Shown: one piece after another, positions 45,201 through 53,927 of the stretch
Layout of the letters: every line of letters begins with the position of its first letter
Position numbering within the stretch: the stretch's first letter is position 1
Source of the DNA: Sphingobacterium sp. JB170
Lineage (GTDB): Bacteria > Bacteroidota > Bacteroidia > Sphingobacteriales > Sphingobacteriaceae
Assembly: GCF_900163865.1 (NCBI RefSeq)
Contig: NZ_FUKU01000026.1
Span: 516,384 to 580,383, forward strand
Length of the DNA: 64,000 nucleotides
Direction of reading: 5' to 3'
Made by a program: the position numbers and the translations under genes
Notes under the pieces: generated by a model
What the model was told of the DNA's origin: nothing
The model's input: only the letters and a program-made list of their open reading frames with translations
The model's database searches: none

Positions 45201-46024
45201 CATATCTACCTATTACAGCATCCTCAGTCGCGCTATCGCAGGCTCGTACAAGCACGTTGCTACTCGTAGAAGACAATCAAGAGATGCGGGAGTATCTGAC
45301 AAACTTTTTCAAAAAGGAGTACACAGTTATCCAAGCACCGGATGGTCTGCAAGGAATAGAGCTCGCACGTAAACATTTGCCCGATCTTGTCATTAGCGAT
45401 GTAATGATGCCCAAGTTAGACGGGATCAACTTCGTACGGCACATCAAAAACAATATATTCTTGTGTCATATTCCGGTGATCCTATTAACCGCACGCACGC
45501 TAGTTGAATATGAGATTGAAGGACTCCAAACCGGTGCCGATGATTATGTCGTCAAACCGTTCCATCTCCCCATTCTCGCCCTTAAGGTCCGTAACCAGCT
45601 CGCACTCCGGTTACGTATGCAAGAGAGATTCAAACAGCAAATCGCACTACACCCGAGCAAACAAGAGGTGCAGTCTGCTGACGAAATACTGCTAAAAAAA
45701 GTGATGCATTATGTAGAAAATCACCTCGCAGACTCCGATCTAAAGATTGACAAAATATGCGATTCAATCGGCTTAAGTCGCGCCCAACTCTACCGAAAGA
45801 TGAAAGCTTTAACAGGCTATTCCATGAGTGACTTTATCAAAGAGGTACGTTTCGGCCGCGCTGCCCAACTCCTGCGCGAGCAAAAACTAACCGTAAGCGA
45901 AATCGCTTATATGGTAGGCTTCAATGATCCAGAGTATTTTAGAAAGAGTTTTAAACTAAAATTCGGCGTGTCTCCTACCACATTCGCCCGCCAGCAGCAT
46001 AAAGGAACCACACATTTCAGTTAA
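42299..46024 (+). CDS. Hybrid two-component system regulator (sensor kinase, receiver and AraC domains)
   Basis: A one-protein PUL activator of 1241 residues. It starts with GTG and a signal-like segment (MIPFINRSLNLVLYTFMLVS). Residues about 35-560 are propeller repeats of the Reg_prop type (YGFMWFGTWSGLCRYDGYN, NLWLGTRSKGLNLI). A Y_Y_Y domain (LEGFDQDWIYTGATKRVASY) and a membrane segment near 675-700 follow. The kinase has His736 in NISHEIKTPLS and a GSGLGLTYSQ ATP lid. The receiver has Asp1034 in LVISDVMMPKLDG, and the AraC helix-turn-helix covers about 1140-1235. It is the only PUL gene on the plus strand. It should sense an RG-I oligosaccharide in the periplasm and activate the locus. 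The kinase starts somewhat earlier than in typical 1300-1400-residue homologues. Confidence 0.95.
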   Translation: MIPFINRSLNLVLYTFMLVSIWGLPNMAYGQFLQLKFDHITAGNGLPHSTIHGIAKDKYGFMWFGTWSGLCRYDGYNLRIYRYDNQNPKSIVNNRIHNILLDQKGDLWISTFDEDFICRYNYTTDDFDRIALQTLPIDFKTNINRRSHKLSINFSYNQTRWHLDEATTSVVETFLPTGQEKFYHATASEPWGLNDGYISDIFLDDEHVLWLGTYGNGINRSYLDATPFHNIYRHPGRNNTLIENTIRSLTKDKLGNLWLGTRSKGLNLITSDGTYHQFQHNPNDIHSIQNNYIKKVFSDSDGLIWIGSQTGVDYYDPADNSIHRIDDPSIFNTAVFSIMEDEDTNLWFGTWNGLYKYTRQSGQLQLLSTDTPLSNTHVWTVIQDSKKQFWVGTEGGGIVVLGEQGAGKLKTLNRFQHQPDGTGPLSDNRIYSILEDTEHRIWIGTGNGLDLYQPNTETIKHLSRVSSQWPKGTIAGILEDEQGYIWVSHKQGISRVDKKDFSIRTFTKQDGLLNSEFIEGSLFKSAGENRLYFGGNQGVTHFSPDSIKTNTRPPKIVFTELRILNESVEVNQQVNGRVVLHEPLYLQKELSLNHRDKAISIEFAGLHFANPGGNKYAYMLEGFDQDWIYTGATKRVASYSNLAPGAYTFKVRASNSDGIWTRQPAELQIQVAPAIWASGPAYALYSLIGIAMLYAFYYYIKRYTRLKSRLNYEALLHAKEKQLHDSKVQFFTNISHEIKTPLSLILSPIQQLKDWYQKIPEAQEQLLTMEKNGTRLLKTVNQLLDIRRFENGKETFHGEHFDLTALARKVLNSFDQEAKRKNIRLKLAVRPPTLFIFADADKLEKVLYNLLSNAFKYTQDGIIKLRIRARQSQIQLDVIDNGIGIDSEDLNLIFKPFLQGKTPVPGGSGLGLTYSQSLMEMHGGSLTVQSRRGTKGRNLTIFTALTPIVGNATLPGKPSDDATSQETAYLPITASSVALSQARTSTLLLVEDNQEMREYLTNFFKKEYTVIQAPDGLQGIELARKHLPDLVISDVMMPKLDGINFVRHIKNNIFLCHIPVILLTARTLVEYEIEGLQTGADDYVVKPFHLPILALKVRNQLALRLRMQERFKQQIALHPSKQEVQSADEILLKKVMHYVENHLADSDLKIDKICDSIGLSRAQLYRKMKALTGYSMSDFIKEVRFGRAAQLLREQKLTVSEIAYMVGFNDPEYFRKSFKLKFGVSPTTFARQQHKGTTHFS

Positions 46025-46348
46025 TTCATAGGCAATAAACGCGGCATGCAGCTAGCATGCAATCATCGCTCGGTCGCATGCGCACACCGTCGCGTATACG
46101 GAAATAGCATTTTCCGCCATTATCGCACACAAAACTTCATCACACACCACTATATATTAGCACTTTGTAAGAAACCCCAGCACTCCAAGGATTTTTACCG
46201 ACTGTATTTTCGTATCGATATATTTCACCGAAACATTATTCCCCTTCACCGAAAAAAAAACTGCACTGATCTATTTGCTATTCCCCAATATCCATTCGTG
46301 CTGTAGTTTTGATGTATCAATTAACAGAAAAATTTAAGCAATACTACC
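46025..46348. other. 324-bp intergenic region after the hybrid regulator
   Basis: I see no gene here. GCATGC occurs twice around 46044-46060 as a small inverted repeat without a T run, so it is not a standard terminator. A TAGTTTTG box at 46304-46311 may start the next gene. This region marks the end of the PUL. Confidence 0.5.
46304..46311 (+). promoter_or_regulatory. Possible -7 box for the small exported protein
   Basis: TAGTTTTG fits TAnnTTTG and lies 37 bp before the ATG at 46349. The nearest upstream TTG is 26 bp away, longer than usual. Confidence 0.35.
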
Positions 46349-46780
46349 ATGAAAAGAAAGATCACATTCATTATCGCTGCAGTAATCATGATTGCCGCAG
46401 CCCAAACTAAGGCAATTACAATTGTAAACCCATTAAAAAATTTCAAGACGCTACAAATCGTCCAAACTTACCTCGAAGCGTCCACAATGGGAAACACCAA
46501 ATTCAATAACTTCTTGTTTAGCAAAGACTTCCAGTTTACAAACTCCGCCGCACAAAAAACATACAGCAAGTCAGAATATTTAAAGTACTTAAGCAACATG
46601 AAAAACTTACAGCTTAACAGTACTAACAGCTATGAAATTTTAGATGAAACCGAACAAGCATGCGTCGCGAAAGTCACAATGAATTTCGCTAATTTCTCGC
46701 GCGTAGACTACATCACATTATGTCGCCAGGAGAATGGGTGGAAAATAACTAAAGTAGTATCTACCTACCCGGAAACCTAA
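46349..46780 (+). CDS. Small exported NTF2-like (lumazine-binding-like) protein
   Basis: A 143-residue protein with a signal peptide (MKRKITFIIAAVIMIAAAQT, then KA). The mature part has the pattern of the NTF2/SnoaL-like fold: helix TLQIVQTYLEASTMGN, then strand-rich segments with VAKVTMNFANFSRVDYITL and an end QENGWKITKVVSTYP. Such exported proteins are common in Sphingobacteria and have no set function. It has its own likely promoter and a strong terminator, so it is a single-gene unit and not obviously part of the PUL. Confidence 0.75.
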   Translation: MKRKITFIIAAVIMIAAAQTKAITIVNPLKNFKTLQIVQTYLEASTMGNTKFNNFLFSKDFQFTNSAAQKTYSKSEYLKYLSNMKNLQLNSTNSYEILDETEQACVAKVTMNFANFSRVDYITLCRQENGWKITKVVSTYPET

Positions 46781-46801
46781 ATTCACCCGCAATAATTCAT
46801 T

Positions 46802-46826
46802 AAGCCTGCCAATGGGCAGGCTTTTT
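46802..46826 (+). terminator. Rho-independent terminator after the NTF2-like gene
   Basis: AAGCCTGCC pairs with GGGCAGGCTT around a short loop and is followed by TTTTT. It lies about 20 bp past the stop at 46780. Confidence 0.9.
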
Positions 46827-46911
46827 CCATTCATTTTGAAACGTTTTTTCTGGAAGGAGATAAGCCTACCATCGATAATTTTCTTAAATTCGCAAAAAAG
46901 ACTGGTTAATC

Positions 46912-49900
46912 GTGGGTATAAAAGAAATTCTCGAACAATACACGCAAAGTGAACAAGTAAACGCTTTGGCTCAAGCTCTTCAACGCAAAAATCCTAAAAT
47001 TCATCTTAAAGGCTTAATTGGTTCGAGCGATGCAATGGTTGCAGCAGCTGCATATACCATGCTTGAGCGTCCTTTTATATTTATTTTTCCAACACACGAA
47101 CAAGCTTCTTACTTTCTGAGCGACCTCGAAAGTATCCTGGATAAACAAATTTTATTTTTTCCTGCCTCCTACCGTAAGGCTTTTGAATTTACGCAAATTG
47201 ATTCCACCCACGTATTGCAGCGTGCAGAAACGCTCAATGCGCTAAACCGTACATCGGATCTACCTAAAATGGTCGTAACGTATCCAGAGGCAATTGCAGA
47301 AAAGGTAATAAACCGCGGCGATCTCGAGAAAAATACACTACCTATTACGCAAGACACGAAGCTCAGTATCGAGTTCATAAATGAATTTCTTTATGAATAT
47401 GACTTCGAACGTGTCGATTTTGTTTATCGCCCGGGGCAGTTTGCTATCCGTGGCGGCATTGTGGATATTTTCTCCTTTTCCAATGACCTCCCTTATCGCG
47501 TTGAGTTTTTTGGTGATGAAATCGAAAGTATACGCACCTTCGACATTGAAACACAACTCTCCGTTAACAAAATGCATACGGTGACCATTATCCCCAATGT
47601 ACAAGCTAAATTTCTGAGCAACAACCACATATCACTACTAGAATATACAGATAAAGACTCCATTATATGGCATAAAGACGTACAATTTACGCTTGATGTG
47701 ATCAAAGATGGTTACAAACAGGCCTCCACAGTTTGGAATGCATTAGATGAAAAAGAAATCAAGGCCAATGCCGAATGGGTGGATCCACGCTTAACCTTCA
47801 CTGCCGAGCGAATGCTCAGTGAAATTATGTTCGATTTTCCAAATGTCGAGTTCGGTAAACAATTTTTCTACAAAGCAGATGCCGACTTCAGCTTCGACAC
47901 ACACCCCCAACCATCATTCAATAAAGATTTCAATCTACTTATTCATAATTTTAATGAAAACATTAGTCGAGGCATCCACAATTTCATATTCTCCGACTCT
48001 CCAAAGCAGATTGAGCGGATATACAGTATTTTGGATGACATCGATAAGTCCGTTACCTTCACACCGATTCACCATGCACTACGTGAGGGCTTTCGTGACG
48101 ACTCTTTAAAATATGCATGTTATACCGATCACCAAATATTCGACCGTTATTATAAATATAAACGTAAAAAAGGTTATGAACGTTCGCAGGCTATTACCCT
48201 CAAAGATCTCCGCGAACTAAAACCAGGAGATTATATCACCCATATAGACCACGGGGTGGGAAAATATGCCGGTCTGGAGAAAGTTGAAGTAAATGGAAAA
48301 ACCCAGGAGATGATTCGACTGGTGTATGCCGATAGCGATTTACTTTACGTTAATATCAACTCGTTAAACCGCATTTCTAAATACTCGGGTAAAGAAGGCG
48401 CAATACCTAAAATGAATAAATTAGGCACCGACACCTGGGAAAAGCTCAAACGTACCACCAAAAAGAAAGTCAAGGATATTGCGCGCGATTTGATTAAGCT
48501 ATACGCTCAACGTAAAGCCCAAACCGGAAATGCTTTTAGTCCCGACAGCTATCTTCAAAATGAACTCGAAGCCTCCTTCATCTATGAAGATACGCCGGAT
48601 CAAGAAAAAGCCACCAATGACGTTAAACGCGATATGGAGTCGCCTCATCCAATGGACCGATTAGTATGTGGTGACGTTGGTTTTGGGAAAACAGAAGTCG
48701 CTATCCGCGCGGCATTCAAAGCAGTAGCAGACAGCAAACAGGTCGCAGTCTTGGTGCCGACAACGATTTTAGCACTGCAACACTTTCGTACGTTCAGTGA
48801 ACGTCTGAAAGGACTGCCCGCCAATATTGATTATATCAATCGTTTTAAATCCTCCAAGCAGATAAAAGAGACATTAAAAAAACTAGAAGAAGGGAAGGTA
48901 GATATCATTATCGGTACCCACCGTCTGGTGAGTAAGGATGTTAAGTTTAAAGATCTGGGATTAATGATTATCGACGAAGAACAGAAATTCGGTGTATCGG
49001 TCAAAGAGAAGCTAAAAGTAATGCGCGCTAATGTCGATTCATTAACGCTAACAGCGACACCTATCCCCCGTACGTTACATTTTTCATTAATGGGTGCTCG
49101 TGATTTGAGCATAATCTCTACCCCCCCACCCAACAGGCAGCCTGTACAAACTGAGCTTCACGTATTCAATGAGACATTAATACAAGAAGCCGTATCCTTC
49201 GAACTCGAGCGTGGTGGTCAAGTATTTCTCATTCACAACAGGGTAGCAGACTTGAAGCAACTCGGAGGTATGATTGCAAAACTTGTCCCGAGTGCACGTG
49301 TCGGAATAGCGCACGGGCAACTAGAAGGTGACGAGCTCGAAGATGTGATGTTAAAATTCATCAACCATGAATTCGATGTTCTTGTCGCAACCACAATCAT
49401 CGAGGCAGGACTCGATATTCCAAATGCCAACACGATAATTATCAATCATGCGCATATGTTTGGCTTGAGTGACTTACATCAGATGCGTGGCCGAGTGGGT
49501 CGCTCTAACAAGAAAGCGTTTTGTTACCTTTTGAGTCCTCCACTATCTACTTTAACAAACGAGGCGTACAAAAGGCTGTCAGCTCTTGAGGAGTTCTCCG
49601 AACTGGGATCCGGATTTAATGTAGCAATGCGCGATCTTGATATTCGCGGATCAGGAAATCTTTTGGGCGCCGAACAATCCGGTTTTATTGCAGAAATTGG
49701 TTTCGAAATGTATAATAAAATTCTCGACGAAGCTGTACAAGAGCTTAAAGACGATGAATTTAGTACGCTGTTTACTGAGGACTCAAACCGTAAATATGTC
49801 ACCTTTACCCAAATTGACACAGATTTAGAAGTAATGATTCCCGATGAGTACGTTACAAATATTGGGGAACGATATAATTTATACAATGAAATTGCTAAGC

Positions 49901-50247
49901 TGGAAAACGAAGAGCAATTAGTGAGTTTTGAAAAGGAACTCCAGGACCGTTTCGGTCCTATACCGCCCCCCGTCTATGAGTTATTTAGTACGCTTCGATT
50001 ACAATGGTATGGCAAACAGATTGGTTTTGAGAAGATTTCCTACAAGAAAAATATGCTTCGGGGTTATTTCATTAATAATGCGAAATCAAGCTACTTCGAG
50101 TCAGATCAATTTGGCAATGTATTAGCATTTGTACAAAAGCATCCGACAATTTCGAATTTAAAAGAAGTGAAAGGTCAGCTACGATTGGCCTTAAGTAATG
50201 TGAGCAGCATACGCTATGCCTTAACACTGCTTCAGGAGATGGTTTAA
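46912..50247 (+). CDS. mfd: Transcription-repair coupling factor
   Basis: Mfd removes stalled RNA polymerase at DNA lesions and recruits nucleotide excision repair. The 1111-residue protein has the UvrB-like N-terminal module (residues about 1-330), the RNA-polymerase-interaction domain (LKPGDYITHIDHGVGKYAGL, about 430-490) and the helicase motor. The motor shows Walker A VCGDVGFGKTEVAIRAAF from residue 585, the DEEQ box IIDEEQKFGV near 686 and the motif VGRSNKKAFCYLL. The C-terminal TRCF domain ends the protein. It starts at GTG 46912; no in-frame ATG nearby gives a full N-terminal module. The length is normal for the phylum. Confidence 0.97.
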   Translation: MGIKEILEQYTQSEQVNALAQALQRKNPKIHLKGLIGSSDAMVAAAAYTMLERPFIFIFPTHEQASYFLSDLESILDKQILFFPASYRKAFEFTQIDSTHVLQRAETLNALNRTSDLPKMVVTYPEAIAEKVINRGDLEKNTLPITQDTKLSIEFINEFLYEYDFERVDFVYRPGQFAIRGGIVDIFSFSNDLPYRVEFFGDEIESIRTFDIETQLSVNKMHTVTIIPNVQAKFLSNNHISLLEYTDKDSIIWHKDVQFTLDVIKDGYKQASTVWNALDEKEIKANAEWVDPRLTFTAERMLSEIMFDFPNVEFGKQFFYKADADFSFDTHPQPSFNKDFNLLIHNFNENISRGIHNFIFSDSPKQIERIYSILDDIDKSVTFTPIHHALREGFRDDSLKYACYTDHQIFDRYYKYKRKKGYERSQAITLKDLRELKPGDYITHIDHGVGKYAGLEKVEVNGKTQEMIRLVYADSDLLYVNINSLNRISKYSGKEGAIPKMNKLGTDTWEKLKRTTKKKVKDIARDLIKLYAQRKAQTGNAFSPDSYLQNELEASFIYEDTPDQEKATNDVKRDMESPHPMDRLVCGDVGFGKTEVAIRAAFKAVADSKQVAVLVPTTILALQHFRTFSERLKGLPANIDYINRFKSSKQIKETLKKLEEGKVDIIIGTHRLVSKDVKFKDLGLMIIDEEQKFGVSVKEKLKVMRANVDSLTLTATPIPRTLHFSLMGARDLSIISTPPPNRQPVQTELHVFNETLIQEAVSFELERGGQVFLIHNRVADLKQLGGMIAKLVPSARVGIAHGQLEGDELEDVMLKFINHEFDVLVATTIIEAGLDIPNANTIIINHAHMFGLSDLHQMRGRVGRSNKKAFCYLLSPPLSTLTNEAYKRLSALEEFSELGSGFNVAMRDLDIRGSGNLLGAEQSGFIAEIGFEMYNKILDEAVQELKDDEFSTLFTEDSNRKYVTFTQIDTDLEVMIPDEYVTNIGERYNLYNEIAKLENEEQLVSFEKELQDRFGPIPPPVYELFSTLRLQWYGKQIGFEKISYKKNMLRGYFINNAKSSYFESDQFGNVLAFVQKHPTISNLKEVKGQLRLALSNVSSIRYALTLLQEMV

Positions 50248-50319
50248 TCAGAAACACAGACATAATATCTATTAAATCAGTAGTTTTTTTTATTTACCTT
50301 TAGTAAACAGAAACAAATT

Positions 50320-51492
50320 ATGGCAAAACTTGAAACAAAATTGATTCACGAAGGTGAAGAACATAACACCACGAAGTCCGTTGTTAGCCCCATATACCAA
50401 ACTTCAACTTATTTTGTCAGCGAGGATATCGCCGAATTTGCGCATTCAACCTCGACCGTAAAATTTCCAGAATTCTATCACCGTCACGGTAACCCAACTA
50501 GTAGCCAAGCAGCGGCCGTCATTGCCAGTCTTGAAAAAACGGAAGATGCGCTGATCCTCGCTACTGGAATGGCCGCAATAAGTACAGCGATTCTGGCAGC
50601 CGTAAAATCGGGCGACCACATAATCGCTCAGCACACTCATTACGCTGCTTCGCGTACTTTCCTTCTGGATTTCCTTAGCGATTACGGCGTCGAAGTCACG
50701 CTAGTGGATCAAATCGATAACGAGGCGTTTGCAAGCGCTGTCAAAGGGAACACCAAACTAATTTATATTGAGACCCCTTCCAATCCGAACTTAGAGATAA
50801 CTGACCTCGAATATATAGGCAAATTAGGCAAGGATAAAGGAATCCTCACGATGATTGACAATACATTTGCCTCTCCGATAAATCAAGTACCAGCCGAATA
50901 TGGAATAGACGTTGTGGTCCATAGTGCAACCAAATATCTCGGTGGGCATAGTGACCTTACCGCTGGCGCTGTTTGCGGGAGTAAGGAGATGATTGCTAAA
51001 GTATGGAAACGTTCGTTACTCTTAGGCGCATCGTTAAGTCCATTTGACTCCTGGTTATTATTGCGTGGATTAAAGACATTGGCCTTACGCGTACGTCAGA
51101 TAAATGAAAATGCCCTTGCCCTTGCCCAGTGGTTAGAAAAGCAACCCCAAATTAGTAAGGTCGGTTATACGGGTCTTGAAAGTCATCCACAACACCAACT
51201 AGCTAAAAAGCAGATGAAAGGATATACGGGAATGCTAGTCATCGAAATTGAAGGGAATGATGCGTTTGGCAAGGCACAAACAATCCTCAATAGCCTTGAA
51301 GTCTTTGCCAATGCGGTAAGTTTAGGTGGCGTTGAGTCATTAATTGCGCATCCAGCAAGCATGTGGAGTTCCAGTAACGAAGAACAAAAGAAAAAATCAG
51401 GTATCACAGATGGCACTTTACGTCTCTCTGTCGGAATTGAGCATATCGAGGATCTAATCGCAGACTTCAGCCAAGCACTTGCAAAAATTTAA
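50320..51492 (+). CDS. PLP-dependent trans-sulfuration enzyme (cystathionine gamma-synthase / methionine gamma-lyase family)
   Basis: A cytoplasmic Cys/Met metabolism PLP enzyme of 390 residues. The PLP-binding Lys205 lies in VVHSATKYLGGHSDLTAG. Other family segments are TSSQAAAVIASLEKTEDALI, IETPSNPNLEI and SLGGVESLIAHPASM. The usual active-site Tyr-x-Arg near residue 50 appears as the PEFYHRHGNPTSSQ segment. Members of this family include cystathionine gamma-synthase, beta- and gamma-lyases, O-acetylhomoserine sulfhydrylase and methionine gamma-lyase, and the reaction cannot be fixed from sequence alone. It is followed by one weak and one strong terminator hairpin. Confidence 0.9.
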   Translation: MAKLETKLIHEGEEHNTTKSVVSPIYQTSTYFVSEDIAEFAHSTSTVKFPEFYHRHGNPTSSQAAAVIASLEKTEDALILATGMAAISTAILAAVKSGDHIIAQHTHYAASRTFLLDFLSDYGVEVTLVDQIDNEAFASAVKGNTKLIYIETPSNPNLEITDLEYIGKLGKDKGILTMIDNTFASPINQVPAEYGIDVVVHSATKYLGGHSDLTAGAVCGSKEMIAKVWKRSLLLGASLSPFDSWLLLRGLKTLALRVRQINENALALAQWLEKQPQISKVGYTGLESHPQHQLAKKQMKGYTGMLVIEIEGNDAFGKAQTILNSLEVFANAVSLGGVESLIAHPASMWSSSNEEQKKKSGITDGTLRLSVGIEHIEDLIADFSQALAKI

Positions 51493-51544
51493 GCACAGAG
51501 CATTAGTTAAAGGTCACCTCTTGCTGGCACGGCCGATGTGGTAA

Positions 51545-51562
51545 CCGCTGAAGCGGATTTTT
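51545..51562 (+). terminator. Weak terminator hairpin
   Basis: CCGCT pairs with AGCGG and is followed by ATTTTT. The stem is short; it may help stop transcription from the PLP enzyme gene. Confidence 0.4.
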
Positions 51563-51585
51563 GAAGTTCCTTTTAATCGTATAAG

Positions 51586-51610
51586 AAAAACTCCTGCACA
51601 GGAGCTTTTC
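51586..51610. terminator. Bidirectional terminator between PLP enzyme and galK
   Basis: CTCCTG pairs with CAGGAG with A run on the left and CTTTTC on the right, so it can act on both strands. It sits between two convergent genes. Confidence 0.75.
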
Positions 51611-51636
51611 TTTACGAAATACGAAAATCTTTACTT

Positions 51637-52791
51637 TTACATGAGGGAAGTTCCATCCGAAGGGACAACGTTAATAGCTGTGAGATCAAGCTCAAACTTA
51701 TTTTTATAAACAGGTGTTATACGTTCGATAAGCAGGTCCACGAAGGACGTTTTCACCAGATTGATGGTACAACCGCCGAAGCCTCCGCCCATCATCCGTG
51801 CACCGAGTACCTCTGGGAACTGTTTTACATATTCAACCAGAAAATCCAGCTCATCACAACTAACTTCATACTCTTGACTTAGCCCCATATGCGCCTTAAA
51901 CATTTCTTGACCTAAGGTTTCCAGATCGCCAGCTTCTAACGCATTACATGCCGCATTTAGACGCTCGTTCTCTTGAACAACAAACCGGCACTTGATATAC
52001 ATGTCTTGATCGACAGGTTTGACAAATTCATCAAGCATCTCGACAGAAACGTCGCGAAGACTGTTTACCTGTGGATGATGCTCCTTCACAATTGCAACGC
52101 CCTTCTCGCACGATGCTCTCCGATCATTGTATGCGCTAGAAGCAAGAGAGTGTTTCACATTGGTGTTTAACAACAATATGGCATATTCGCCCAGCTCAAG
52201 TGGCTTGTAGTCAAACGAAAGATCCCTACAGTCGAGTTTAATAACGTGATTTGCTTTGCTCATCACCGATGCAAATTGGTCCATGATACCGCAGTTCACA
52301 CCTGCAAATGTATGTTCTGCTAGTTGACCAATCTTTGCGAGTTCCATGCGTTCAATCTGGAGGTCAAATAATACATTTAACGCGAATCCAGTCGCACATT
52401 CTAAAGCGGCGGAAGATGACAAGCCCGCCCCCAAAGGAACATCACCGTTGACATATAGATTAAACCCTCCAACGGGCAGCCTTCTTTCCACAAGCTGATT
52501 AACCACACCCAAGATATAGTTCGGCCAGCCTTGCTCTACCGGTTGAATAGCATCTAGGGCAACTTCAAACGACGCCTGAAAATCTTCCGCATATAGTTCT
52601 ATAAGATTATCTTCCCGCTTTGAAACCGCTACATAAATAGCTTTATCAATTGCTGTTGGCAGAACAAAGCCTTCATTATAATCCGTATGTTCGCCTATAA
52701 TATTTATCCGTCCGGGGGATCGAACAATATGTGCGGGGTTCGTGTGAAATAATGTTGTAAATCGTTCTTCTATCTGTTGCTTAGCGATCAT
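51637..52791 (-). CDS. galK: Galactokinase
   Basis: Galactokinase (GHMP family) makes galactose-1-phosphate in the Leloir pathway. Its 384 residues show the galactokinase signature GRINIIGEHTDYNEGFVLPT near the N-terminus, the ATP-binding PLGAGLSSSAALECA, the NCGIMDQFASVM segment and the C-terminal GARMMGGGFGGCTI. It is the second gene of a minus-strand galT-galK operon with a 4-bp gap. It is not physically linked to the PUL, although galactose freed from RG-I side chains would feed it. Confidence 0.97.
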   Translation of the reverse strand: MIAKQQIEERFTTLFHTNPAHIVRSPGRINIIGEHTDYNEGFVLPTAIDKAIYVAVSKREDNLIELYAEDFQASFEVALDAIQPVEQGWPNYILGVVNQLVERRLPVGGFNLYVNGDVPLGAGLSSSAALECATGFALNVLFDLQIERMELAKIGQLAEHTFAGVNCGIMDQFASVMSKANHVIKLDCRDLSFDYKPLELGEYAILLLNTNVKHSLASSAYNDRRASCEKGVAIVKEHHPQVNSLRDVSVEMLDEFVKPVDQDMYIKCRFVVQENERLNAACNALEAGDLETLGQEMFKAHMGLSQEYEVSCDELDFLVEYVKQFPEVLGARMMGGGFGGCTINLVKTSFVDLLIERITPVYKNKFELDLTAINVVPSDGTSLM

Positions 52792-52795
52792 TTTT

Positions 52796-53836
52796 TTATT
52801 TCTGTTTGTAATGTATGGTCGATTGTTCTCGTAACGTGTTAGCTGCCTGTTCTGGCGTTATATCACGTTGTGGTGTGGCTAGCATTTCGTAACCCACCAT
52901 AAACTTCTTCACAGTCGCTGACCGTAAAAGTGGCGGGTAAAAGTGCATATGCCAATGCCATGCTGGGCTATCACCGGAATTCACTGGAGCTTGGTGCATT
53001 CCAGCAGAATATGGGAATGAAGTCTCAAAAATATTATCGTAACGCACGGTCAGTTCCTGGATCGTGCGCGCTAGATCTTTTTTCTCCGCCTTTGAAAATT
53101 CACCAATATTTTGCACCGCGCGCTTACTGATGATCATTGTCTCATAGGGCCACGCAGCCCAAAATGGGATAAGCGCTACAAAATACTCATTGTCAACGAT
53201 GATCCGCTCTTTCTTTTTCAGCTCCAAACTAAGGTAATCCGAAAGGAGGCTTCGGCCGTACTTATCAAAATATTCCTGTTGCTGCTTGGTTTCCTTTTCA
53301 ATTTCGACCGGAATAGAACTCTGTGCCCAGATTTGACCATGGGGGTGCGGATTGCTACACCCCATGATTGCGCCTTTGTTTTCGAAAATCTGAATATATT
53401 TAATCCAGTCTTTACTAGCGAGTTCTTCAAATTCCTTTTGCCAAAGATCTACCACCGCTTTTATTTCATTGGAACTCATTTGTGGTAAGGTGAGATCATG
53501 GCGCGGAGAAAATGAGATTACTTTACATATTCCTCTTTCGGATTCCGCAACCAAAAGACCACCTTCATCGTAGTTTTCTTCGGGTGTATCTTTCAATAAA
53601 GCAGAAAAGTCATTCACGAATACAAAACTATCTTTATAATCAGGGTTTTGAGTACCGTCGGCACGCATATTACCTGGACACAAATAACATTTCGAATCAT
53701 AAGAAGGTCGATCATCCGGTGCTAAATCCTCAAGCTGTCCTTGCCAAGGTCTCTTGCTGCGGTGGGGTGAAACTAATATATATTCACCGGTCAACAGATT
53801 CTTTCGTTTATGGGGTTGTTCTGAGAAATCTAACAT
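52796..53836 (-). CDS. galT: Galactose-1-phosphate uridylyltransferase
   Basis: GalT transfers UMP from UDP-glucose to galactose-1-phosphate in the Leloir pathway. The 346-residue protein has the nucleophile block NPHPHGQIWAQS near residue 165, the metal-site-type pair in KCYLCPGNMRADG near residue 50, and FVALIPFWAAWPYETMI and WHWHMHFYPPLLRS near the end. It is first in the galT-galK operon. The terminator of the gene at 53928 lies in its upstream region, so transcription should start just before 53836. Confidence 0.97.
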   Translation of the reverse strand: MLDFSEQPHKRKNLLTGEYILVSPHRSKRPWQGQLEDLAPDDRPSYDSKCYLCPGNMRADGTQNPDYKDSFVFVNDFSALLKDTPEENYDEGGLLVAESERGICKVISFSPRHDLTLPQMSSNEIKAVVDLWQKEFEELASKDWIKYIQIFENKGAIMGCSNPHPHGQIWAQSSIPVEIEKETKQQQEYFDKYGRSLLSDYLSLELKKKERIIVDNEYFVALIPFWAAWPYETMIISKRAVQNIGEFSKAEKKDLARTIQELTVRYDNIFETSFPYSAGMHQAPVNSGDSPAWHWHMHFYPPLLRSATVKKFMVGYEMLATPQRDITPEQAANTLREQSTIHYKQK

Positions 53837-53875
53837 GTAATATTTTTTTAAATATCCATTTTTTAAAAGTTAAAA

Positions 53876-53905
53876 ACAAAAAAAGCCTATAAAATTTATA
53901 GGCTT
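53876..53905 (-). terminator. Terminator after the metallophosphoesterase
   Basis: An 11-bp stem (AAGCCTATAAA/TTTATAGGCTT) is followed on the minus strand by seven T. It lies just past the stop at 53928. Confidence 0.85.
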
Positions 53906-53927
53906 ATACTTTACCGTGCAGCTTCAA

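Noticed and set aside
46043..46060. Inverted GCATGC repeat after the hybrid regulator
   Set aside because: No T run and a short stem; not enough for a terminator or operator.
46046..46306. An 86-codon plus-strand open frame between the hybrid regulator and the NTF2-like gene
   Set aside because: It is rich in His, Arg and Cys without a domain, signal or promoter, and looks like a chance frame.
53111..53488. A 125-codon frame antisense to galT
   Set aside because: It is the shadow of a certain gene on the other strand.
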